From positions 744,001-808,000 of the forward strand of contig JAJUBI010000006.1 of NCBI GenBank assembly GCA_022419385.1: a stretch of 64,000 nucleotides of DNA. Reading direction: 5' to 3'. This document shows, piece by piece, positions 22,192-34,582 of this stretch. Origin of the DNA: Paraconiothyrium sp. Pb-2020. Taxonomy: Eukaryota > Ascomycota > Dothideomycetes > Pleosporales > Didymosphaeriaceae. How positions within the stretch are numbered: the stretch's first letter is position 1; every line of letters begins with the position of its first letter. Made by a program: the position numbers and the translations under genes. Under the pieces are notes generated by a model. The model was not told the origin of the DNA. It was given only the letters and a program-made list of their open reading frames with translations, and made no database searches.

Positions 22192-23113
22192 ATGTCGACC
22201 GTCACCCCCGAAGGTAAGCTGCAGCCTTCCCAACACCGTCTGGTTCCACGCATGCACCTTGCTGCCTGCGACTGCATGCGACACGGCGCTTATTGCGATT
22301 CGATATCTGCGGATACAAATCCTTCAGGGATTGAAACTTCGAGCTCGCGTATTGCGCATGCACTCACCGCTGCAGCTGTCGTGGGATTTGACGTTGCGGG
22401 GGATCCTATAGCTGAGCTTCACTGACATGTACCAGTCACCTGGGCGCAACGCTCATCAAGCTCCGAGCCCGAGAAGAACTACATCTTCCTTACCATTGTT
22501 GCCACCGACGTTCCCGAGTCAGACAAGCAACTCGATCTACAACCCACCAAACTCACCTTCAAGGGCACCTCAACGTCCAAGAAGGTCACATACGCTCTTG
22601 AGCTTGAGTTCTTCGCCGAGATCGATCCCAAGGAATCCAAGATCCACCATACCGGCCGCGACATCGAGCTTGTGCTACGCAAGAAGGAACTCAAGGAGGA
22701 GTTCTGGCCCAGGTTGCTCAAGGATGACAAGAAGATGCACTTCTTGAAGACCAACTTCGACAAGGTACGCATGGCAAATTACTCATAGCATGGGCATCGT
22801 ATATTGTGAGGAAGCGCAATTCACTAATTTCGTGCAGTGGGTCGATGAAGACGAGCAGGACGAGGCTCCTGATGATGAGGACTACATGTCGAAGATGAAC
22901 CCCATGGGCCGCGGTGAGGGCGGATTCGGCGGCATCGACTTCAGCAAGCTAGGCGCTGCTCAGGGCGCAGGAGGTCTTCCCGGCATCGAGGGCCTTGAGG
23001 GCGAGGGCGAAAGCAGTGATGACGAGGAGGAGGACGATGACATGCCTGCGCTGGAGAGCGATGACAAGGCCGAGGCCTCCAGCAGCAGCAAGAAGATTGA
23101 GGAAGTTTCGTAG
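22192..23113 (+). CDS. sba1: Hsp90 co-chaperone Sba1/p23
   Basis: Three exons (22192-22213, 22436-22764, 22838-23113) give 208 residues. The first exon is only 22 nt (MSTVTPE plus one base) and is followed by an unusually long 222-bp intron; the second intron is 73 bp. The CS/p23 domain starts VTWAQRSSSSEPEKNYIFLT and contains LTFKGTS and ELFAEIDP-like strands, ending KKMHFLKTNFDKWVDEDEQD, where the conserved Trp-rich segment sits at a splice junction. The C-terminal tail is Gly-rich then strongly acidic (SSDDEEEDDDMPALESDD), as in p23. It stabilises the ATP-bound Hsp90 state in cytosol and nucleus. Confidence 0.93.
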
Positions 23114-24030
23114 TCGACGCAAACTTGCTAAGGGAGTTAAAGGACGATTTGGTGGGACAGCGACTACCAACGACTTGCGAATTGGTGGGCCGGCTGCGAC
23201 TAAGACTTCGCAGCATTAGAATAATGTTCTGCAAGCTTGTCGTATTGTAGGCTATGCTGGCTATTTCGCGAATTGGCATGCGCTGTTCGTGTATGAGCAA
23301 AGATTATGACTCGAAATACATCTCCATGTTCAATCTCCTCATTCATCCAGACAGAGCAAACGGCCAAAGTCTATGCGTATATGCACCCAACGTTATCCCG
23401 GTCCTCAGTTGTCGACCGTTTGTAGGTTCTATCTACCTTCACTGTCTCGAATTCCGATCTGGCAGCCATTCATTACTTTCCGCCATCTCCCACTTTATCT
23501 CCTAGCTATCTTTCGATATTTACCTTTTAATCCTCCTATAGCCTCGTGTTCGACTTGGCGGTCTGACTGGACTTAAATCTCTACAAGTCAATCCTACAAT
23601 TGTGGTATTGCATCTAAACCTCTATAATTCAACCTCTAGTCTTGGATCTCTGCATTCTGTTTTTGACTATGTTCACTTGAGCAGCTCCACTCATTAGATA
23701 CAGGCCATATCAACAAGCCAAATGTACAGCACATGCGTCTCTCCAGGGTCAATTTACTTCATGCAAGAAAGTATAGACGGGAAACCCTAGAATTGAACAT
23801 GTTTCGGTTCATCTGGCGTTTGAAATAGCATTAATGCAACGATCAATGAGCTCAGCCTACCCTTTCGCGGCGTATACTCCTCATGCAGTGGTGTATCGTT
23901 CAGTTGTAAAGCAATGTACTACATACCAGGTCAACTAATATGTGCGCGTTATCCGTGGGAGAGCCAACATGAGGACGATCGTTGGGATTAAAGGCATCAC
24001 GACAAGCGGTGAGGGATATTGAGAAACGGT
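23114..24030. other. Intergenic between convergent genes, no gene seen
   Basis: About 0.9 kb, AT-richer than its surroundings, between the 3' ends of sba1 and the transcription-factor gene. No supported coding or RNA gene. Confidence 0.5.
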
Positions 24031-25550
24031 TTAACTGGGAAATATGGACTCATAAACCTGCTGCCCTACCCGATCATCCAGAGCTGGGATCCACATGCAC
24101 GACTTCAGAACATCCTGCAAGTCCTTCCATGATCCTACACGGCATCTCTCGATCCATCTTCCCAGGCTTTCACCTAACCATGCTTCTTCAGCGAGGTTGT
24201 ATAATGAGATAGCACCCACCATTAGCAGCCACAGCGTGACCTGCTTCGGCCGCCTTTGGCTATCGAGCTTAGTCTCAATGGCTTTAAGATGTATTCGGTA
24301 CCACTGAGACAAGGGTTGGCTGGGGAGTCTAATTTGTTGTCCCTGCAGGAAAATATGTTGCGTAAAGACTAAGAGACCCAGCCGTAGAGCCTCGTCGCGT
24401 GAGCCGTTCGTGAAGACCATGCGGAGCAGGCGGTACATTATCGAGGTCATGGAATCGTAAATTAGTGAGGGGTGGAATTGTCTTCGTGTCTGCGTCGCTA
24501 GGTTGACCAAAAGGCAGAACTTTCTCGCAACGCGCCATACCTCGGCCAGGTCGGGGCTTAGGGCGTTGAGGAAGCCTGGATTCTCGGCGGAGTCGAAGCT
24601 CGAGAGCACCTGGTCTGGGAAGTTGGGCAGCTTTGCGCCTGTTCGACAACAAAAAATAGGCTCGGTTGCTGTGAACAGTGCAATGCTTATGTCACATCTG
24701 TGGAAGTCAGGATAGGGCTTTTGCTCGGTGGACGTTTGCGCACCTCAAGATCTCCATCAGAAGACCCGGATTAGTATCGAATGCTTTCAATCCGCCTCTC
24801 AAATCAGTCATCTTCCCTAGGCCCCGTATGTGCTGCTTGGCTGTATTAGCATCCCCGTGAAAAAGCGCAGCGGTAGCCAGGTCCAGGACAGCGCCGATCG
24901 TAGCATCTGAGATCTTTGCATTGTCGTCAAGCCCACCCATCCTTTCACGGAGAAGAGTTAGGCCCTTTTGAAGATGCAGCGTTGCGACTTGATTGACTTC
25001 GCTCTCTGGCTGATGGCGCAAAACCCTGTCGATAAAGGTTTGTGTCGCAAAGGCGTCGATGTAGAGGGCTACGGAATCCCGTTCTGCTGGATGCAGCCAT
25101 GGTTTTTTATCAGCCTGGAACCCAATCTCAACTAGTAGGGGGAAAAGAATCTGTAAAGCCACGCTCGATACTGTACGTTGAGTTAATGTCGCGTGACCAC
25201 CAGAACCAAGAGTTGTACGAACCTTGTTCCATCTCAAAAAAGAGCCGAGGTTCTACATCTTCAGGAAAGCCGATAAAATACAGACGTGCACCAAGACGCT
25301 CTGGTGGTGGAGATGAATACGTATTCATTATATCTTGTATTTCGGCCTGCGATCTCCGGGCAGGACTTGCAGGACTTGCAACCTCTGAGACCGGAGGTGA
25401 TTGTCTTTTACCTCGTTTTACATTCTTTCCACGCATGACATGGCTACGAATGAGTTTCCGGGTAGCATGATCGACTTGACTCGGGTTCGAAGATACGATA
25501 AAAGGCAGATTCCGTTGTGGACCAGGGAATGGCTGCGTTGACTTGCTCAT
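24031..25550 (-). CDS. Fungal-specific transcription-factor domain protein
   Basis: Three exons (25550-25223, 25170-24744, 24697-24031; introns 52 and 46 bp) encode 473 residues. The N-terminus has the motif RKLIRSHVMRGKNVKRG, typical of a large fungal family in which this peptide precedes a Fungal_trans_2/DUF3468 regulatory domain. That domain follows as helical segments (VALYIDAFATQTFIDRVL, LGKMTDLRGGLKAF, LWLLMVGAISLYNLAEEAWL). No Zn2Cys6 cluster is present, which is usual for this subgroup, so DNA binding may be indirect or absent. Targets are unknown. It is transcribed away from the BED/C6 factor gene at 26124, with 573 bp between the starts. Confidence 0.8.
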
Positions 25551-26123
25551 ATCCAACGCTTGGCCTGCCAGTACTGTTTGCTCACGACGAACGTTCAATG
25601 AAGGTTGAGACCGTTCTCATAAAAAAGAAGTGGGTCTAGGGGTAATGACACTGTGAAAGACATACGCGTCAATCGCCGGGCGCAGTTGTCACTGCCTCAT
25701 CGGGTACTCGACTCCATGTCTTGAAAGGATGGTCAAGCTTCGTTCGAAATGGCTGAGAGGCAGAATCGTGGGGTCTAGAGGAGGAGCGAGGGGGCCGCAA
25801 TAGCGCCGGTAGGCTGGCGTGGCTGGCCTGGATAGGCATAGCGCTGAAGCGCGGTCCTTGCTCCCGGGCAAATACGGAGATGTTTGGTACTTTGAAAGGA
25901 TCACCTCGCCCAAGGTAAAGTAAGTTTCAGAAAAGAGTCTCGCTCCTTGGTATTCAACGGCCTGCAGGGTGCATGCATCAGTGCGGCAGTTGTGCTGACA
26001 CGCTAGTCCCCTCTGGGGCATTACATCACCAGGCGCACGCGAATTGGCGAGATTCCCCACCATTCACCGCTTTGGCAGAATTTCTGCGACCCCAATTTCA
26101 CGACTCCACGCGACAGCAGAAAC
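25551..26123. other. Shared promoter between two transcription-factor genes
   Basis: A 573-bp divergent intergenic region between two regulator genes. No additional coding sequence is supported. It is a candidate for co-regulation of the pair. Confidence 0.5.
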
Positions 26124-28539
26124 ATGGGGAGGCGGCCGAACCAGCTGATTCTGGAGTTCTTCGAGCGCGGCCCCAAACTCGAAGATGCAAGCAATCGCTA
26201 CCAGCACACGTGCAAGTCGTGCGGCGAAAAGGTGAGACCAATAATCGGTGTAGCCCACCGCATTTTCATTTTCCACAACCGACTGATTGGCCTGGCAGTT
26301 CCCAAAAGGCCGTATAGATAGCCTCACGAACCACCTCGTCAAGAAATGTCCCGCCCTTCCTCTCCGCGACCGGCAGCGCGCCCTGCTGCAGATCCACGAA
26401 TTGCCCGACCTCCCCGCTCTGGCCCAGCCAACGACAGGCTCGATGCACGCCAGCCAGGCGATGAACCTGCCCTTCGCACCCTCGAAACAGGGACTGTCGG
26501 CGCTGGAGACGCTTGCTGAGGTCTCACGACAGCATCTGAACCTGTCTGGCAAACGTGTGGCTCCGAAGCAGCGCCAGGACCCACCCGCTCAGCAGCAGCA
26601 GCAGCAGCGACACCAGGCGCAACAGCATGTGCAGCAGCAGCATCTACAAGCGCACGGCGGGAATATACAAGACCATCACCAGGGGCTGTTCGAGGAATAC
26701 TTAGTACACGACGACCGCCCAGAGAGCGATCTGGGCGCGCTGTCCCAGGGCATGGACATGTCGCATGCGCCTGCACTGCCATCAATATACCAGTTCAACG
26801 GACCTTTGCACCACTCGCCAACAAGCTCGCCGCATATGGGTGGTGTATCCATGTCTAGTTCAGCACCCATGGCCCAATCGATGGTTCCATCGCTCGTCAT
26901 GGCTGCATCGGCCGCAAACGAATTGCTTCCACTGAACTCTGGTGGCCTCACATTAGAGCCAGAGCTCAACATGAACATGTCCAACCCCGGCATGTCTGTC
27001 TTTCCGCTTCAATCCCGGCAATGGCACAACTCAATTGATCCTTTGCTGCCAGAGCAGGCGGATGCCAAGCAGCATGTTGCTATAGATGAGCACGCTGCAA
27101 AAGCCCCTTCTCACCCGCGCCCAATAGCAATCAACCCAAATGGCACCTCGACGCACTTTGGAACAGATTTTAGCGTAAATCATAAGTCTGTGAAGCCGAA
27201 GGTGCGGGGTCGCTTCACAGATACAAGACGAAAAGAGGTTCAAGAAGTACGAAAACGGGGCGCTTGTATTCGATGCCGTATGCTGAAGAAGCCTTGCTCG
27301 GGAGACAACCCATGCAACACATGCCAAAACGTTGAGAGCGCACGGCTTTGGAAGCAGCCGTGCATACGTACGCGGATAGCGGACGAATTCAACGTCTACT
27401 CTGCTGGCCTGCATGCGGTACTGTCCTTCCATGCAGTAAATCAAGCGAAGGGTCAAATACGGCTCAATCAAATACCTGGTCGGATCGAAGCGACCCACTA
27501 CCCTGACTCTGGCATCGTCGCGACTTTTACACCGTTGAAGTGTCTTACACCGACGGACATCGATCCTGCTATTCTCGCCGCGGTCACCGCCTCCCAGCTG
27601 GAGATCATCGACACTGAAGACGACATCAGCGGAAAGCTTGACCTATACGTCAAGCAAATCGTGCCCTCATTCTTTGAATCGGAAGACTCTGCTTTCATGA
27701 AGTCCACGATAAATACAGCTTGTAGTATCAACTCGACAAACCAAGATGGTCTCCTCACGAAGGTACTGGAACTGTGGAATCTCACACGGATACTAAACTC
27801 TCCGTCTCTGCATTGGCACTTTTTCTCGAACCCTTCACTCGCCCCAACGATGGCTCCACCTACTATTACGCCTTCAGACTTGGAGACTATCAACCGGACA
27901 CCCATATCTAAAGTCCACAACCAATTGTCTTATAATCTTATCAAATCACAACTCATGGGCGCGACAGAGAAACGTGCAGCATGTCTAGCCCGAATTGTCA
28001 TGAACGACCTCGAGCGCCGCCTCCTTCAGCGACAGCAGGCCAGTCCCTTCGAGACCTTCCTAGTCGCCGTAGTGCTGCTAGCATGTGTAGAGCGCATGTG
28101 CTGGCTGTTCCGCACTTGGGAAGATCAACACGAGCTCTCTTCAATCAATCATTCCAACCTAAGTCCGCCCTCCGCAGACGACACCCTCGCACAAGCCCTG
28201 CAGTCCGCGCCTTCAGACGACATCGACACCTCCCACCGTAATCCAAGGTGGCCGCTCGACAAGCCTCCTGCGTATTATTCACAACAAGGCGAGCGCTTCA
28301 GTGATATTTTATTCATGTTACTGAAAATGCGTGGCGTGCCGCCGAGGCCTGAACCTAGGTCTACGGACGGTGTGTTGACTATCTATGGGGTCGGCGGAGA
28401 CGACAAGGTGCGCGAGTGGTATGAAAGCATCAATGTCACGAGCGAGTTGCTCGCTGAGAGGCGGGATGCGCGTTACCAAGGCGTGGATCCGAAGGAGTGG
28501 GAGTTGAAGTATGTAGGGAAGATTATCTCTGGGCTGTAA
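26124..28539 (+). CDS. Transcription factor with N-terminal BED finger and internal C6 cluster
   Basis: Two exons (26124-26231, 26299-28539; 67-bp intron) encode 782 residues. The intron splits a BED-type zinc finger: Cys30-x2-Cys33 in exon 1, then FPKGRIDSLTNHLVKKC with His48 and Cys53 in exon 2. A Gln-rich tract (~residues 125-150) and a long Ser/Pro/Met-rich region follow. At residues 359-391 lies a cysteine cluster, Cx2Cx6Cx5Cx2Cx12C (GACIRCRMLKKPCSGDNPCN then TCQNVESARLWKQPC), a Zn2Cys6-like arrangement with an extended last loop. The C-terminal ~400 residues are helical with no named domain. A nuclear DNA-binding regulator is inferred; its targets are unknown. Confidence 0.85.
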
Positions 28540-28871
28540 AAAGCGAGCTGCTTTTCAGGGACGCTGAACGAGATGACATTTACTTTATAGACTACAGTCA
28601 CAAAGCGGTGGCTCTTGATCGAAAGGCTTTGCTAGGCTTACACAACGACTAAAAGGGCAATGTCCTGATCTTACGAGCTATGAGCGGATGATACCCACAC
28701 CGGAATTAACATATATCTTTATGCAAATATTATATTCATCCATTGTTGCAAAGTACCTTCTGCACAGTGATTAATACAGGCTATACCGAACGTCCATCTT
28801 TTCCATTTGCGAAAACACGTGCATTCCTCTTATCCAAATGTTTTGAATTATACTCCCTTCGTTGCATTCTA
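28540..28871. other. Short convergent intergenic region
   Basis: About 330 bp between the stop codons of the BED/C6 factor and mon2. AT-rich, with no gene; it should contain both 3' ends. Confidence 0.5.
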
Positions 28872-31800
28872 TCATTCATCCAACACCCCAAACTCGCTCC
28901 CGACCCTCTCCACCAACTTGCTCAGCTCCCCAAAAACCGCGCTATCTCCCCTGCTCACCCTCAGCGCCCGCACAAACAGTGGATACAGCCTATGCAAATG
29001 CTTTCCAAACCTGCTCTTTACGCCCTCCGCATCCGGAATGCTTGCCGGCTCGCTCTCCAACCTGCCTAGCTCCCGCAACACAAAGAGGAGCTCCTGCCGC
29101 TGGCTTTCGGGCTGAGGCATGCGGCCCCGCAGAGGGTGGTCCGCGATGTACGCGCGGAGTGGGAGGGCGCTGCGGAGAATGAGATAGGGCGCTGCGGCTT
29201 GCGCGAGCTTGATGCGTGAGGGCCGTTCATCTTTATCACCATCATGATACTTCACGAGGGCGAAAAGTGCGGTGAGGGTAGTGTAGGACATGTTTGGACG
29301 GAATGTTGGAATGGGGTCGTCAGTGCGGCCGAGACGCACTTTGTAAAGGTCTTCGAGCGGGGCTGAGGTGAGATCAGGAATTTCGCCGGCGAATGGAGCG
29401 TGGAGGAGGGAGGTTTCGAAGAGGTTGCGGGTATGGGTACGACGGATGGCATCTGGGAGGGACGGGGAACCCAAGCTCAAGGTGATAAGTGATTTGAGTT
29501 TGACAAAGGCGTCGATGTCGAAGGATTCGTCTTTTTGGAGCGTAGTAGGGTAGGTAGAGAGTCGGGCACGAGTAACATTATTGATGATGGCGATGATTTG
29601 GGTCCAGAGTGCTTTGAGAGGCTCGCCTTCCAGATTGTTGACGTGCGAGAGCGTAGCTTCGAGGATGGCGACTGCGGCCGAAGTCGCTTTCTGCCATAGA
29701 GTTGGAGGCTTGCCTTCTCGGTGCCACATATACTTCTCTCGAATTGGTTTCTCCAGGCTAATGAAAACAGAGAGGAGTGCACCGTCGGTATAGATAACGT
29801 CATCCGAAACGTGCTTGATGATGATACTCTGTAGCACTGCCATCGATGCTTTGGCGAGTGCCACGAATGTAGGTCCACGTTGTTCTGTGCTTCTTGAATA
29901 AGGGAGCGTCACGAAGCTGCCGAGAATTTGTAATAGAGCTTGAGAAAGGCCTTCAGTTTCAGTACGGACTAATGTGAAGCACTCAATGACTCGATTCTGA
30001 AGTGTCGTCATGTTATCCACATCTGACGAGTAGGGTACCTCATCCGATTGTACTACGCAAGCCTCGAGGTTGCGTAGCATCTGAATGATGTCGAAGGGCT
30101 TTAAGTACTTGTCAGTCAATCGATATATAGCCTTGAAAGCCTCTGCGTAAGCGTTGAAGGCTTCTTGATTGTCTTCCGGGGCCTTTTGCCAAAGTTCACG
30201 TCGTTCGAAATATACCGTCCAGACAGTAGCTGTTTTCAGCAGAGGCGCGGCACCTATTGCTTGAGCATTGTCGCCTCTTGCAAGCACTTCAGTGATGGTG
30301 TTGAAGACGGATGCGCCAAGCGCATGCGAGCCGCAATCGAAGAATTTTTGAAGAAGGTCTAGAAGGTCGGCCCAAGCTTGTCCCAATGTACTCGCATCTT
30401 CTACTTTGTCCATATACATCGACATAGACTTGCTTATGGACTGGAGCACGGTTCTTGTCGTCTCATTCCACGCCGTAATATCGGTGTTCGTCTCCGGAGA
30501 TCCTGTTCGTAATTGCTTCTGCACAGAGAGGTTGGCGTTGACCATCCCGAAAAGTACGCTGCGAAGGCATAACATCCATGCATCAGAAGATAACTGATCC
30601 ACGTAATTCTCGAATATGCGCTGAACAGTCTGTATTGCGGAGTTGCGGAGCTCTGCACGTCGATCTGTTGTAATCGTAGTCTACAAGGACTTGTAGCCAG
30701 AGTGCAGGGGCGACTCCTTCCTCTGACCTTGTCTTGATGGCTTGTTGAATGTTTCTTCCATCCGTGGAGGCGCTTGCTATGTTTGGCAGTTGCGACAAAT
30801 CGCTTCTAGCGTGTAGGAAATCCGATACATTCCAGAAGAAGGTCACCGCCTTTCAGGTGTTAGGTAGATGATCAGATGTTGATTTCAAATTACTCACGGT
30901 AAGTGACATGTTCAGGTCTTCCTGCTGACAAGAAAACTTGAGTAAGAGCTCAAGTAGCGTCGAAAGTGAAGTGTCTGGAACAGCAGCAAGAAAGTCAGAG
31001 CAGACAAGCTGGACCGTGCCAAATGCTGTCCGAGCCAGTGTTTTCGATATGACCTCGACAACATCCGGTAATGTATCAGACATTGAAGAAGCTTCGTTTT
31101 CTTTTCCAGGAGGCGAGGTTTCCGAGAACACACTCAATAAGCTGTCGAACACTGATACCCATCCGGCAATCAATGATTCGCCGCACTGTTCTATGACGCT
31201 TTTGAGCGCGGCGAGTGCTATTTGATGAATCCGAACGTCGGTATCAGCATACGAGCTTTCATTGGGGTCATTCTGATGCAGTGACGATATCTGCGTTTCC
31301 AAAGCTGAAAGAATTCGGGCTTGGACCTCCTCGCGTTCCTCATCAGGAATAGATGATTGCCCGATTTCTTTGACTGTGCGACACAAGATCTCCGCAGCGA
31401 GGAGGCGCGTCGAGGTCGCGTTACGATTATTGGCAGAATATCGAACGAGTTCGGTGACGAGAATATCCCATCCGCTATCGCTCGGCGGGTAGATGGCAAG
31501 TCTTTCCTCGTTTAACCCAGCAAGCTCTCCGATCTTATGCAGCGCGAAAGCCGAGTCCCTCGAACTACCATCGGTGGTCAGTGACATACCAGAGACACTT
31601 CCCAGTCGTCGCTGGTGAAGGACCTTCGGGCGGCCCGAATTAGACGGCGTCTGCTCCCCTCTCGGAGTGCCGTCGCTGCTGTTTTGAATCAGCCCGCATA
31701 AGGCTTGGAGAACCTCGGCAAAAGAATCGTTGGGAAAGTCTATGGTGCTCTCAAAGAGCCTACGAGCTGCCGCTTGTACAGCCGATGTCTCGGTTTCTAT

Positions 31801-34142
31801 CTTTTCGGAAAAGTCCGAGTCAGTGCGAGCTACACCGATAGGTGTTCGCAGGCCACCTTGATTTGACAACGCCATCACAAGATCTGCGACCTGTAGCGTC
31901 TCAAACACTATTGACCAAGCAGAATGGAGTGTAGGTCCAAGGGCAATGGCAAGATTGAGTAATGCTCGAAGGCACAGGAGGTTTCGAGCGCCCAGCATTG
32001 GCAATTGAGTCGTTTCGTGCGAAGGACGTCGGTTCTTGTCCAGTGCTGATGCTGCCTGGCTAACTAGACTGTCGACGTTCAACAATCCCTTTGAGCCTGT
32101 CTGTTCAGCAGGCGGCGACTTTGGAGACGCAACATTGGCCATCACCATACTAGAGGGAACTGCTGCTTTCGCAAGCGTAGTAAGGAATGCATCGCGAGGT
32201 GTCGGGAGTACGAGCAGACCAGCAACCTGTGTAACCTTCTGTATCGCACGTACTAAAGCTCGGTAATAATCAGCGTCCAACGCTGCATTAAGGAATGTCG
32301 AGCACGTTGCGAGTATCGCAGGCCAACATTCCGTGACTAACTTTGCTGACGTCTGTATATATGCATAAGCTGGATGCTCTTCGAGAGTCAAAGGGTTGAC
32401 CGGTATCGTCTTCTTTCGAAAGGATTGGGTTCGTGAGAGTTTACGAGAGGAAGAAGGGGGGGACGTTGATTCTCCTCCAGGCACATTCTCTTCCGACCTA
32501 TTCTTCCTTTTGCTTTTTGTATCATGGTGCACAGTAAGTGGTAGGACGAACTTAGCCAAGCTCTCAGAAACATTTGTGATGCATGTCAAGACCAAGCTGT
32601 ATATGTAGGTTTCCGGCATAGGCGGCGGCTCCGTCTTATCAAGGTGTTCGATGCATGGCGTCTTGAGATTACTCCATTGTGTGCTGATTCCGGTAGAATT
32701 ATTACCTGCATTGCTCTCATTCGTAGGACCACCGATCACACCAGCGAGAGCTCCAGCTTCTGCAACGGCTTGATCAGAGGCACTATCTTTGCCGTCGCCG
32801 CGATTCGCTGGCAACGATGACTGTTGGCCGAGTCCAATGACGCCAGGCTTTTCGGTTGCCAGACGAACAAAAGAAGCTAGATTATCTCCAAATATGTTCT
32901 TCTTTCCCTCTTGCTCATCAAAATGCGAATATATTTGCAGTAGGAGGCGCGAATCCGAATAAATGCCACGGAACACTTCGAGGCACAGTGCTCGTTTCCA
33001 CGAGCTCGACGCTTCCGGGTCAAGCATATGATTCAACAACCCAAGCGCAATCTCGCATTCTGAAGGCATGATGGTAAGGTGATTGCGGATGAGCAAGTTC
33101 AAGATCCGGATGATTCGTGTTGTTATAGGGAAAGGCAACCGATCAGATAGAGAGCGAATGATCGTCGGCATAAGCAAAGAGCGAAGAACATGGATTTGCT
33201 CCGCATGCGTTGTCATGACCCTGGCATGATTGGATAGGATTGCTTCTATAACCTCAAGAATGGTTGTGGACGGTAAAGGGGAAAACCGGATGAAGCTCGC
33301 CTTATCTCCTGTAAGTAGAAGATTTAGGTCGTTAAAAACCTATTCATGTGAGTAAAAACTGCAGCATGCCATAACGGATCGTACCTTGAGCGCATCGTGC
33401 GCAGCTGGCCTGATGGGCACAGCACCATCGTCTGCAGGAACATCGGTAACCGTGGGTATCTCAAGTGACTTTTCTGTTTCATGGTGAGCCAGATCCTATA
33501 GTTGAGAATAGGTTCCCCTACCATCTTCTGTACCAACCCTGTCGAATACCGCAATGACTAGCTGTTGTAGCGTAGCCGCGGCTGTGTTGCTGACTGCGAA
33601 ATTTTTGGCGTTCTGAAGTGCAGAGCATATTTGTAGTACAGTAGCAAGAGCGTCGCTGCGTACCTCAGTAGGGTAGTTTTGTACAAGCGAAGGCAAGATT
33701 TGCAAGACTTTCAACTGTACGTCATGGCCTTCACGCTGTTAAATTCGACCTGTGTAGTACTAGCGGAGGCATTACTTAATGCAACGGAGTCCTTCAGTGC
33801 ATCAAGAACTTCGGTCAATCGTTCCCTGGGTAAAGCCTTGGAGACACTGAGTCTTTGCAGACAAGAAATGGCCGTTGAACCAAACTTGGCATTGTGAGTG
33901 TTGCAAGCAATCAAGAACGGAGAAATAAAATGAGGCCGCCTGGACAGGTCTATTTTCCATCAGCGTAGCTAGCACAGAATTTCACAAGGCGACTTGCCAG
34001 CGGAAAGTTGTGCCTCTGATGTTACAGAAAGCGACTTCAGATCCTGGAGCGCCTTTTCGGCCGCGTTCTTTAAGTCGGTATTCTTGCGCTTGGAGTCTTG
34101 AATGAGGTTCCCTAGCTCAGCCGCCAAAATCTGTGCTGTCAT
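28872..34142 (-). CDS. mon2: Mon2 endosome/Golgi trafficking protein (apparent frameshift)
   Basis: Six exons: 34142-33998, 33949-33786, 33735-33538, 33495-33385, 33339-30898 and 30849-28872, about 1,678 residues, a normal Mon2 length. The order of conserved pieces fits the family: MTAQILAAELGNLIQDSKRK, DLSRRPHFISPFLIACNTHN, GHDVQLKVLQILPSLVQNY, SNTAAATLQQLVIAVFDR, AAHDALKVFNDLNLLLTGDK, then a long middle, TTDRRAELRNSAIQTVQRIF and DQLSSDAWMLCLRS. Mon2 is a scaffold related to Sec7 Arf-GEFs but without the Sec7 domain; it acts with Dop1 and Neo1 in endosome-to-Golgi transport. The first intron is GC-AG, and introns 2 and 3 have weak donors, so those boundaries are less certain. The last exon needs a one-base frame change at ~30681 (see findings). 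Confidence 0.88.
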
Positions 34143-34582
34143 TCTCAGGGCCGTAACCAGGGCATGAGGGCGCTAGATAGCACTTTACGATCTCTACAAG
34201 AAAGGAGCGTCAAGGCGTACGTCGTCTCAGTGAGCAGGCAGTGAACAGATGTCACGTTGTCGGAGATACACCGGCCCTTTGCCGATGTGGCTTGACCCCG
34301 GTCGCAGCTGCTTGCTAGTTCCCGCCAAGACAACGAGTGACAAGCACCGCGATCGAGAGCCTGAGATGCAGCCGCCCTCTACACTCAATCACTCTCATAC
34401 ACCTTTCACTGTTTCGAGAACTGCTTTAGTTTGCACTCCATAAACGAACGCTTAAGCAAACGTCAAGTCTCATCGCGACTCTCCCACCGTCTACAAATAG
34501 CTCGATAGCGGGGTACAGCCCACCCTCGCCCAGGTGTCAACGCGCGACCGTTCGCCCGCCTTCCCCCCTTACAGTACCAAAG
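34143..34582. other. Divergent promoter region, no gene seen
   Basis: 440 bp between the mon2 and mms2 start codons. The half before mms2 is pyrimidine-rich. No other feature is supported. Confidence 0.55.

Noticed and set aside
30661..30770. Explaining the mon2 frame change by a 47-bp intron GTCAGA...TTGTAG
   Set aside because: The donor is phase 2 and the acceptor phase 0, so it does not restore the frame, and it would delete the conserved APALWLQVL segment.
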